A stretch of DNA of 64,000 nt from Pseudomonas entomophila (GTDB lineage Bacteria; Pseudomonadota; Gammaproteobacteria; Pseudomonadales; Pseudomonadaceae): NCBI RefSeq assembly GCF_029193575.1, contig NZ_JARGCS010000046.1, forward strand, positions 1 through 64,000, written 5' to 3'. The notes beneath the pieces were generated by a model, which did not search any database, had not been told where the DNA came from, and saw only the letters and a list, made by a program, of their open reading frames with translations. Below are positions 8,390 to 15,861 of this stretch, in pieces (the first letter of the stretch is position 1; each line of letters opens with the position of its first letter). The position numbers and the translations under genes are program-made.

Positions 8390-9825
8390 GCATGACCCAA
8401 GTTGACCTGCTGATCATCGGCGCCGGCCCGGCCGGGATGAGTTGTGCGATACAAGCGCGGGAAGCGGGCCTGGAGGTGCTGCTGCTGGACGAAAACCAGC
8501 AGCCGGGCGGGCAGATCTATCGCAGCGTGGCGCACTCGCCGTTGGCTGATCCTGGTCTGCTGGGCAAGGACTATACCGTCGGCGCAGCGCTGGTTAAGCG
8601 TTTCCTGGCGAGCGGTGCGACCTATTGGCCAAGCACCTTGGCGTGGCAGATTACTCGCGACCTACAAGTGAGCTTCACCCGCAACGGGGCTAATGGCAGT
8701 GGCGGCAGCGGCCAAATCCAGGCGCGCGCATTGGTCATCGCCAATGGCGCACAGGAGCGACCGGTGCCGTTTCCTGGTTGGACGCTGCCCGGTGTCATGA
8801 GCATCGGCGCCGCGCAAACGCTGCTGAAGTCTTCCGCACTGCTGCCCAGTCAGCGGGTGGTGCTGGCGGGCAGCGGGCCGTTGCTTTATCTGTTTGCCTG
8901 GCAGTTGATCCGCTCGGGCAGTTCCGTCGCGGCCATTCTCGACACCACGCCGCGAGCCAACCGCTTTCCAGCGTTGCGCTACCTGTTTTCGGCGTTGCGG
9001 GCACCGGGCTACTTGCTCAAAGGCATGGGCTTGTTAAAGACCATACGCGGCAGTGCCATACCGCGCATCCAGCATGTCGAAAGCCTTTCTGCCCACGGGC
9101 AGGGCGCTGTCGGGAGTGTTCGCTACACCGTTGACGGTCGCGAAACGCAGATCGACTCGGACCTGCTGCTTGTCCATCAGGGTGTCATTCCCAACGTCCA
9201 ACTGACGCGTTCACTGGGCTGCGAGCATCGTTGGGACGAGATGCAGCTCTGCTGGCGACCTGAGCTCGATGAATGGGGGCAGACGTCGCTCACAGGCATC
9301 TACGTCGCCGGGGACGGTGGCGGCATCGATGGCGCCAAGGTGGCGGAGCTGTCAGGGGCGATTACTGCACTGCAGATCGGTCAGCAACTGGGCTTTCTTG
9401 ACGAAACCGTCCGCGACACGAAAGCGCGCCCACTCAAGCGCAAGCTCGATACCCATCGGGCTATTCGGCCATTCCTGGACACACTGTATCGGCCTGCGGA
9501 GATTTTCCGTCGGCCATCGGATTCGACCATCGTCTGTCGCTGCGAAGAAGTCAGCGCCGGCGATATCCGCGTCATGAGTCGACTGGGTTGCACTGGACCG
9601 AACCAGACCAAGTCATTCTCTCGGTGTGGCATGGGGCCCTGTCAGGGACGCATGTGCGGAATCACGGTGGGGGAAATTCTGGCTGAAGCCAGGCATGCGC
9701 CTATGCAGACGGTCGGTTATTACCGGATTCGCCCTCCCATCAAACCCGTGCAGTTGATCGATCTGGCAAACGCTTACGTGCCGGATGCGAATGCAGTGCC
9801 GATGGCAGCATTTGTACCCAAATAG
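8386..9825 (+). CDS. FAD/iron-sulfur dehydrogenase alpha-type subunit (HcnB-like)
   Basis: 479 residues. FAD fold LLIIGAGPAGMSCAIQAREA at about 8-27, GGQIYR at about 42, second nucleotide motif VVLAGSGPLLYLFAWQL (about 163-179), C-terminal BFD-like [2Fe-2S] domain with CRCEEV and CGMGPCQGRMCG. This matches the alpha subunit of octopine/nopaline oxidases, HcnB and the hydroxyproline dehydrogenase alpha subunit. With the two preceding genes it completes an alpha-beta-gamma membrane-associated dehydrogenase that would pass electrons to the respiratory chain. Confidence 0.87.
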   Translation: MSMTQVDLLIIGAGPAGMSCAIQAREAGLEVLLLDENQQPGGQIYRSVAHSPLADPGLLGKDYTVGAALVKRFLASGATYWPSTLAWQITRDLQVSFTRNGANGSGGSGQIQARALVIANGAQERPVPFPGWTLPGVMSIGAAQTLLKSSALLPSQRVVLAGSGPLLYLFAWQLIRSGSSVAAILDTTPRANRFPALRYLFSALRAPGYLLKGMGLLKTIRGSAIPRIQHVESLSAHGQGAVGSVRYTVDGRETQIDSDLLLVHQGVIPNVQLTRSLGCEHRWDEMQLCWRPELDEWGQTSLTGIYVAGDGGGIDGAKVAELSGAITALQIGQQLGFLDETVRDTKARPLKRKLDTHRAIRPFLDTLYRPAEIFRRPSDSTIVCRCEEVSAGDIRVMSRLGCTGPNQTKSFSRCGMGPCQGRMCGITVGEILAEARHAPMQTVGYYRIRPPIKPVQLIDLANAYVPDANAVPMAAFVPK

Positions 9826-9897
9826 GACATGAAGCCAACGCCGGTAGTTTCGGGCGGCCCGCCTGGACTCATTCACACGCCACACCAGGAATTTAAA

Positions 9898-10251
9898 ATG
9901 AAAGAGATTGTTCGCTTCGATAGCAATCAGCGCATGAGTCGCGCGATTTTATGCAATGGCTTTTTATTCATCGGCGGGCAAACAGCGTCAGACGCCGCGC
10001 AAGATATCAAAGGCCAAACCGCTCAAGTCTTGCAAAAAATAGATAGTTTCCTGGAGAAGGCCGGGCTGGATAAAACACGCATTATTTCCGCACAGATCTG
10101 GTTAGCGGATATACAGTCAGACTTTGCAAGCATGAACGAGGTGTGGGATGCGTGGGTGCCCGAAGGTCAAACACCCGCCCGTGCAACGGTGGAGTCGCGT
10201 CTGGCGCTGCCGGAATTGTTGATTGAAATCACCGTCGTGGCCGCCGGATAG
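9898..10251 (+). CDS. RidA/YjgF-family enamine/imine deaminase
   Basis: 117 residues. RidA family features are GFLFIGGQTA at about 20-29, an NEVWDAWV segment at about 80, and PARATVESRLALPELLIEI, where the Arg after PA is the family's carboxylate-binding residue. RidA enzymes hydrolyse reactive imines/enamines made by amino-acid oxidising flavoenzymes and PLP enzymes. Placed last in a C-N oxidising operon, it probably clears the imine released by the dehydrogenase. ATG at 9898 follows CAGGAATTTAAA. The 72 bases before it show no other gene. Confidence 0.87.
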   Translation: MKEIVRFDSNQRMSRAILCNGFLFIGGQTASDAAQDIKGQTAQVLQKIDSFLEKAGLDKTRIISAQIWLADIQSDFASMNEVWDAWVPEGQTPARATVESRLALPELLIEITVVAAG

Positions 10252-10472
10252 CTGGAACGCAAGATAAACGCAAGGCGGTCTGATATCCCGAGTGCAGTAA
10301 ATAAATTAACGCAGTCCCGCCGCAGGGGTAGTCGATTCTTTCAGTGGGCGGGGTGAACCGCCAAGACACCCATAGCCGGGTTTGAGGCTTCGCCGTTTCA
10401 AGGCATTGGCTCAGCCAAATAATTATAGTTTGGCGCCAGTGTCTCTGCCCAAGTGCGCAACTTGAGCCCCGC

Positions 10473-10478
10473 TATAAT
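10473..10478 (+). promoter_or_regulatory. Candidate -10 box upstream of the ammonia-lyase gene
   Basis: A perfect TATAAT at 10473-10478, 25 bases upstream of the chosen ATG; no clear -35 was found. The rest of the 251 bp gap (10252-10502) holds TTGGCTCAGCCAA, a palindrome near 10407-10419, and no gene that I can support. This gap is the downstream edge of the lower-GC block. Confidence 0.35.
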
Positions 10479-10502
10479 GACTTCCATCAAAGGAACGTGA
10501 GC

Positions 10503-12035
10503 ATGTTTGCACTTGACCTTATTCCAGGGCAACTGAGCCTTGCCCAACTGCGTGCTGTTTACCAGCAACCGGTAAAACTCAGCCTTGATCGCCCTGCTTC
10601 GCCGCACATTGAAGCCAGTGTGGCCTGCGTGGAACAAATCCTCGCCGAGAACCGTACCGCGTACGGTATCAACACCGGTTTCGGCCTACTGGCATCGACC
10701 CGCATCGCCAGCACAGACCTGGAAGACCTGCAGCGGTCCCTGGTGCTGTCCCACGCCGCTGGCGTTGGTCAGCCAATCAGTGATGAGCTATGTCGACTGA
10801 TCATGGTGCTCAAGGTCAATAGCCTGAGCCGTGGCTTCTCCGGTATCCGCCGTAAAGTCATCGACGCACTGATCTCGCTGATCAACGCCCAGGTGTATCC
10901 GCACATTCCATTGAAAGGTTCGGTCGGTGCGTCTGGCGACCTGGCCCCGCTGGCGCACATGTCGCTAGTGCTGATGGGCGAAGGCAAGGCACGTCACAAG
11001 GGCCTATGGCTCCCGGCCACCGAAGCGCTTGCCTTGGCCGGCCTGGAACCTTTGACGCTGGCCGCCAAGGAAGGACTGGCGCTACTCAACGGTACACAGG
11101 CGTCCACGGCCTTCGCACTGCGTGGGCTGTTCGAAGCTGAAGACCTGTTCGCCGCCGCCCTGGCCGTGGGCAGCCTGAGCGTTGAGGCCGTACTAGGCTC
11201 GCGGTCGCCCTTCGACGCTCGCATCCACGAGGCCCGTGGCCAGAAAGGCCAGATTGACGCGGCAGCCGCCTATCGCCACTTGCTGGATGAGCGTAGTGAG
11301 GTGTCCGACTCCCACGACAACTGCGGGAAGGTCCAGGACCCCTACTCCCTGCGTTGCCAGCCGCAAGTCATGGGCGCATGCCTGACCCAGCTCCGTCAGG
11401 CCGCGGACGTCTTGGCTGTCGAAGCCAACGCCGTGTCCGATAACCCGTTGGTCTTTGCTGCCGAAGGCGATGTGCTTTCCGGTGGCAACTTCCACGCCGA
11501 GCCTGTGGCCATGGCCGCTGACAACATGGCGCTGGCCATCGCCGAGATCGGCTCCCTGAGCGAACGCCGCATCTCGCTGATGATGGACAAGCACATGTCA
11601 CAACTGCCGCCGTTTCTCGTGGCTAACGGCGGTGTGAACTCAGGTTTCATGATCGCCCAGGTGACTGCGGCGGCACTGGCTAGCGAAAACAAAGCCTTGT
11701 CTCATCCCCATTCGGTGGACAGCATACCGACATCGGCCAACCAGGAAGATCATGTGTCGATGGCCCCGGCTGCTGGTAGACGCCTGTGGGAAATGGCCGA
11801 GAACACTCGCGGGATTCTCGCTGTGGAATGGCTGGCAGCTGCCCAGGGCCTGGACTTGCGCAATGGCCTGAAAACCTCATCGAGACTGGAAAAGATCCGG
11901 GCGCTCTTGCGCGCTGAAGTGCGCTTCTATGAAAAGGACCGCTTCTTCGCCTTGGACATCAACGCTGCAGCGCAGCTGTTGGCATCACGTTGCCTAAATC
12001 AGGCGATACCGGCAAATTTACTGCCTAGCTTGTAG
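10503..12035 (+). CDS. hutH: Histidine ammonia-lyase homologue, outside a hut operon
   Basis: 510 residues, the normal HAL length. The MIO cofactor-forming triad Ala143-Ser144-Gly145 is intact in GSVGASGDLAPLAH, with the family motifs YGINTGFG (about 54), VLSHAAGVG (about 81), LLNGTQAS, SDNPLVF and NQEDHVSM. The reaction is L-histidine to trans-urocanate plus ammonia. No hutU, hutI, hutG or hutC homologue is next to it, so it is either a second HAL or a related aromatic ammonia-lyase acting outside histidine breakdown. ATG at 10503 has AAAGGA 8 bases upstream; a GTG at 10497 is too close to it. The last 18 bases overlap the convergent MFS gene. Confidence 0.8.
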   Translation: MFALDLIPGQLSLAQLRAVYQQPVKLSLDRPASPHIEASVACVEQILAENRTAYGINTGFGLLASTRIASTDLEDLQRSLVLSHAAGVGQPISDELCRLIMVLKVNSLSRGFSGIRRKVIDALISLINAQVYPHIPLKGSVGASGDLAPLAHMSLVLMGEGKARHKGLWLPATEALALAGLEPLTLAAKEGLALLNGTQASTAFALRGLFEAEDLFAAALAVGSLSVEAVLGSRSPFDARIHEARGQKGQIDAAAAYRHLLDERSEVSDSHDNCGKVQDPYSLRCQPQVMGACLTQLRQAADVLAVEANAVSDNPLVFAAEGDVLSGGNFHAEPVAMAADNMALAIAEIGSLSERRISLMMDKHMSQLPPFLVANGGVNSGFMIAQVTAAALASENKALSHPHSVDSIPTSANQEDHVSMAPAAGRRLWEMAENTRGILAVEWLAAAQGLDLRNGLKTSSRLEKIRALLRAEVRFYEKDRFFALDINAAAQLLASRCLNQAIPANLLPSL

Positions 12036-13427
12036 TTCACCCGGCGTTTGCCCAAGGGCTTGCAAGGGCGGGGTCGCGCAGCAAGCGGCCTCGCCTGCCA
12101 ACTGCTCACCGTCGGCAAACAGCCCCTCGCGCATCTTCTGCGCATCGCGCACAAAGCAGCGAGAGGCCGCCAGCAGAAACACCAGGGTCAGCAGAAGCGC
12201 CACCGGAATCAGGTACATCGCATCATGCAGCCCCTGGGCCTTGAACGCCTCGTTCATCATGCCCTCCCCCGCCTCGAGCATCGCCGACACGGCAAAGTGA
12301 TCCGACAGGCCACCGACCACCACCGGCCCCAGGCCACCGCCCAGCAGGTACAGCCCGGCGAAGTACAGCGCCATGGCCGTGGCGCGCAGGCGCGGCTGCA
12401 CCACGTCCTGGATCGCCGTGTACACGCAGGTGTAGAAGTTGTACGAGAACAGCCAGCCCGCCCCGAACACAGCCACGAAGACGCCCAGTTCGATACGCCC
12501 GGCCTGCAGCGCCCAGGCCGTGGCCAGGGTCGCCACCAGCATGCTCAGGGCGGCGAACAGCAAGCGCCCATTGGCGAAGCGCTGGTGCACCTTGTCGGCC
12601 ACCCAGCCGCCGAGCGTGAGCCCCACCAGGCCGCTCAGGCCGACGATCACCCCCGTGGCCACGGCCGCGTCGTGCAGGGGCAGCGCGAAGTAGCGCTGCA
12701 GCATCGGCACCATGAACGAGTTGCAGGCATAGGAGGCGAAGTTGAAGGTCAGCCCCGCCAGCACCAGCCAGGCGAAGGTCGGCACGCTCAGCACCCGGCG
12801 CAGCGGGCGGTCCAGCGGGGCTTGCGAGGTGGCCACCGTTTCCGCCGCGCCGCGCGCCGGCTCGCGGATCATGAACAGGAACAGCGCCAGCACCAGCCCA
12901 GGCACGGCGGCGATGAAGAACGGCGCGCGCCAGCTGTCGAACGCCTGCACCATCGCGCCGATGGTGAAGAACGCCAGCAACAGCCCCAGCGGCAAGCCAA
13001 GCATGAAGATGCCCATTGCCCGCGCCCGCCGCCCGGCGGGGAACAGGTCGCCGATCAGCGAGTTGGCGGCGGGCGCGTAGCTGGCCTCGCCAATGCCCAC
13101 GCCCATGCGTACCAGCAAAAAGCTCCAGAAGCTGCCGACCATGCCGTTTACCGCCGTCAACCCGCTCCAGGCCAGCAGGCCCCAGCCCATCAGCTTGCCG
13201 CGCGAACCAGTGTCGGCCAGGCGCGCCAGCGGCAAGCCGGCGATGGCGTAGACCAGGGTGAAGGCGGTGCCGATCAGGCCGATCTGGAAGTCGCTCAGGT
13301 GCCACTCCAGGCGGATCGGCTCGATGATGATCGCGGGGATGGTGCGGTCGAAGAAGTTGAACAGGTTGGCCAGGAACAGCAGGAACAGGATGCGCCAGGC
13401 GTTGGACGCTTGCGGGGCGGTCGTCAT
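12018..13427 (-). CDS. MFS transporter, spinster-like family
   Basis: 469 residues with about twelve membrane helices. The start (WRILFLLFLANLFNFFDRT) with the Asp-Arg pair in helix 1, GEASYAPAANSLIGDLFP, and RRARAMGIFMLGLPLG are typical of the spinster/sugar-phosphate-like MFS group. The substrate is unknown; urocanate or another product of the neighbouring ammonia-lyase is only a guess based on proximity. The 3' end overlaps hutH by 18 bases tail to tail and no terminator hairpin is seen between them. A C-terminal tail of about 50 hydrophilic residues with two adjacent Cys is unusual. Confidence 0.85.
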   Translation of the reverse strand: MTTAPQASNAWRILFLLFLANLFNFFDRTIPAIIIEPIRLEWHLSDFQIGLIGTAFTLVYAIAGLPLARLADTGSRGKLMGWGLLAWSGLTAVNGMVGSFWSFLLVRMGVGIGEASYAPAANSLIGDLFPAGRRARAMGIFMLGLPLGLLLAFFTIGAMVQAFDSWRAPFFIAAVPGLVLALFLFMIREPARGAAETVATSQAPLDRPLRRVLSVPTFAWLVLAGLTFNFASYACNSFMVPMLQRYFALPLHDAAVATGVIVGLSGLVGLTLGGWVADKVHQRFANGRLLFAALSMLVATLATAWALQAGRIELGVFVAVFGAGWLFSYNFYTCVYTAIQDVVQPRLRATAMALYFAGLYLLGGGLGPVVVGGLSDHFAVSAMLEAGEGMMNEAFKAQGLHDAMYLIPVALLLTLVFLLAASRCFVRDAQKMREGLFADGEQLAGEAACCATPPLQALGQTPGELQARQ

Positions 13428-13572
13428 GGTCGGGTCCCTCGTTATTGTTGTTCGGGGCTTCCAGCATGTTGCTGGAATCTAGAGGGTGGGGCGCGCTGCG
13501 TCTGCCACCATTGACCAGGCTGATACGTTGCTATGCTGCGCTGTTCATGGGCATCGACAAGGAGGTTGGAGG

Positions 13573-14022
13573 ATGAGCGCCACATTGCGTCTGGCCACGA
13601 CGCGGGATATCGAGGTGCTGTTCGACATTCGCACGAGCGTTGAGCAAAACCATCTTTCGCGCGAGCAGATGGCTGAGCTGGGGATTACTGCGGCGGTGCT
13701 GGCCGAGGCGATTGGTGAGGCGCCTTGCGCGTGGATTGCCGAATGCCAGGGGCAGGCTGTCGGGTTCGTCATGGTGGATCACGGCCAGGGGGAAGTGTTT
13801 GCGTTGTTCGTGCGGCCACGGCACGAGGGCAAGGGCGTGGGGAAATCGCTACTGCAGCAGGCGGAAGCGGCCTTGTTCCAACACCATGAAGTGATTCACC
13901 TGACGACCGATGGTGCGCAGGGCATTCGGGCGAATGGGTTTTACCGGCACTTGGGGTGGGTGTGTACCGGGGCAGTCGACGCGCGGGATGTGCGCTATGA
14001 AAAGCAACGTATGACGGGCTGA
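13573..14022 (+). CDS. GNAT-family N-acetyltransferase
   Basis: 149 residues. GNAT fold: beta4 region AVGFVMVDHGQGEVFALFV, acetyl-CoA pyrophosphate loop RPRHEGKGVGKSLL (R/Q-x-x-G-x-G/A), and the C-terminal ANGFYRHLGWVCTG typical of the superfamily. The ATG at 13573 lies directly after a very strong GGAGGTTGGAGG; the spacing to the first GGAGG (13559-13565 region) is good. It stands alone between divergent and convergent genes, so its substrate cannot be inferred. Confidence 0.85.
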   Translation: MSATLRLATTRDIEVLFDIRTSVEQNHLSREQMAELGITAAVLAEAIGEAPCAWIAECQGQAVGFVMVDHGQGEVFALFVRPRHEGKGVGKSLLQQAEAALFQHHEVIHLTTDGAQGIRANGFYRHLGWVCTGAVDARDVRYEKQRMTG

Positions 14023-14069
14023 AGCGCCGGGTTCGAGACGTGAACACGGCGCCGCGCCTACGGGGGGAA

Positions 14070-15050
14070 TCAGCGCTGGGCCTTCGTCAGCGCTTCGGGG
14101 TTGGCGACGTTTTGCGGCGCCCCTGCGAAAAACGCCAGCACGTTGTCGAACGCATCACCGAAATACAGCTCGTAGCCATTCTTCTCCACGTACCCAAGGT
14201 GCGGCGTGCCCAGCACACGGGGGTGATGCAGCAGTGGGTGCCGTGGGTCGAGCAACGGCTCGTCCTCATACACATCCACCGCCGCATACCCCGGTCGCCC
14301 GGCGTCGAGCGCCCGCAGCAAGGCCCCAGGCGCGATCAGCTCGGCGCGGCTGACGTTCACCAGCAAGGCGTCGGTCTTCATCCTGGCAAGGTCTTCGAAC
14401 GTCACGGCATGGCGGGTGCGCTCGGACAAGCGCAGGTTGAGGCTGACGATATCCGCCTCGGCGAAGAACGCCTCGCGCGACGCCGCCGCGCGGTGGCCAT
14501 CGGCTTCAGCCGCGGCGCGGCTGGCATCGCTGCCCCACACCCGCACCGGCATGTCGAACGCCTGGGCATAGCGCGCCAGGCGCTGGCCGATCTTGCCGTA
14601 GCCCCAGATGCCCAACACCTGCCCCGCCAGTGCGCTGCCCAGGTTGACCTGCCAGCGGCCCTGGCGGAAGGCCTCGATGGCCGGCACCAGTTGGCGCCGG
14701 GCATTGAGGATCAGCGCCCAGGCCAGCTCCGCCGGCGCCACGGGGGAGCCACGGCCCTCGGTGACGACGATGCCACGCGCAGTGCAGGCGGCCAGGTCGA
14801 GGTGGCCGGAGACCTTGCCGGTCTGGCTGATCAACTTGAGGTTGGGCAGGCGGTCGAGCAAGGCGGCGTCGATGCGCGTGCGTTCGCGGGTGAGGACCAG
14901 GACGTCGGCGTCGGCGAAGCGGCTGGCGAGGTCGTCTGGCGAGGCGGGGTGTGGGTCGTGAAGGAGGGTGACGTCATGGCCTGCAAGGCGGGAATAGCAG
15001 TCGAGGGTGTGGATGACGTGCTGGTAGTCGTCTGGGATGACAATGCGCAT
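14070..15050 (-). CDS. D-isomer-specific 2-hydroxyacid dehydrogenase family protein
   Basis: 326 residues. NAD-binding Rossmann motif GYGKIGQRLA (about 152-161) and the three catalytic residues of the family: Arg in NVSRAELI, Glu in VYEDEPLL, His in GTPHLGYVEK. NAD(P)-dependent reduction of a 2-keto acid or a phosphoglycerate-dehydrogenase-like reaction. Start chosen at MRIVIPDDYQH (15050), which is where homology-like sequence begins; the open frame continues upstream into sequence opposite kdpE and is not counted. Gene orientation is the same as kdpE with a 109-base gap. Confidence 0.85.
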   Translation of the reverse strand: MRIVIPDDYQHVIHTLDCYSRLAGHDVTLLHDPHPASPDDLASRFADADVLVLTRERTRIDAALLDRLPNLKLISQTGKVSGHLDLAACTARGIVVTEGRGSPVAPAELAWALILNARRQLVPAIEAFRQGRWQVNLGSALAGQVLGIWGYGKIGQRLARYAQAFDMPVRVWGSDASRAAAEADGHRAAASREAFFAEADIVSLNLRLSERTRHAVTFEDLARMKTDALLVNVSRAELIAPGALLRALDAGRPGYAAVDVYEDEPLLDPRHPLLHHPRVLGTPHLGYVEKNGYELYFGDAFDNVLAFFAGAPQNVANPEALTKAQR

Positions 15051-15159
15051 GGTGGTCTGGCCCGGGCGGATGGGGGAGCAACAGACGATAGCCGAATCCA
15101 GGGTGCTGGGGTATGGCTCGGGCGGCGCCCGCGATGGCGTCGATAGGCCCCCTGCCCGC

Positions 15160-15861
15160 CTAGACCCCGGCAGGCGCCACCAGCCGGTACCCCACCCCCG
15201 GCTCGGTGACGATGAACCGCGGCGCCGTCGGGTCATCCCCAAGCTTCTGCCGCAAGTGCCCCACCACGATCCGCAGGTAATGGGTGTCGTCCACATGGGT
15301 CGGCCCCCAGATGTCCTTGAGCAGTTGCTGCTGGGTGATCACTCGCCCCGGATGCCCGGCCAGTTGCGCCAGCAGCGCGTACTCCTTGCGCGTCAGCGCC
15401 ACCTCCACACCCTCGAGGGTCACTTTGCGAAAGGCGAAGTCGACCACCAGCGGCCCGAAGCTGGCATTCGCCGCCGGGGCCGCATCCGAGGGCGGCTTGT
15501 GGCGCAACAAAGCACGCACACGGGCGAGAAATTCCTGAATGCCGAAGGGCTTGGTCACGTAGTCGTTGGCGCCGCCATCCAGGGCGTCGACCTTCTGCAC
15601 CTCGCTGGCACGCACCGACAACACCATCACCGGCACCGCGCTCCATTCGCGCAGTTCGCGCAGCACCTGCTGGCCGTCCATGTCCGGCAGCCCCAGGTCG
15701 AGCACCACCAGGTCAGGCTTGCTCAGGGCCGCCTGGGCCAAGCCTTCGCTGCCGGTGCCGGCCTCGATCACCTTGTAGCCCTGGGACACCAGGCTGATGC
15801 GCAGGAACTTGCGGATCTGCGGCTCGTCGTCGATGACCAGGAGGGTGGCGGCTTGGCTCAT
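15160..15861 (-). CDS. kdpE: KdpE response regulator of potassium uptake
   Basis: 233 residues. Receiver domain with VIDDE near residue 9, phosphorylated Asp in LVVLDLGLPD and Lys in YVTKPF, followed by an OmpR-type winged-helix DNA-binding domain (LTRKEYALLAQLAGHPGRVI, then DTHYLRIVVGHLRQKL). Phosphorylated by KdpD, it activates kdpFABC under potassium limitation or osmotic stress. Starts 4 bases inside kdpD, so it is translationally coupled to the kinase. Confidence 0.96.
   Translation of the reverse strand: MSQAATLLVIDDEPQIRKFLRISLVSQGYKVIEAGTGSEGLAQAALSKPDLVVLDLGLPDMDGQQVLRELREWSAVPVMVLSVRASEVQKVDALDGGANDYVTKPFGIQEFLARVRALLRHKPPSDAAPAANASFGPLVVDFAFRKVTLEGVEVALTRKEYALLAQLAGHPGRVITQQQLLKDIWGPTHVDDTHYLRIVVGHLRQKLGDDPTAPRFIVTEPGVGYRLVAPAGV

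Noticed and set aside
10252..10502. Third copy of the twin element or a right-hand attachment site for the accessory block
   Set aside because: I compared this gap with the element and found no stretch of matching sequence beyond a few bases, and no integrase or tRNA gene is near.
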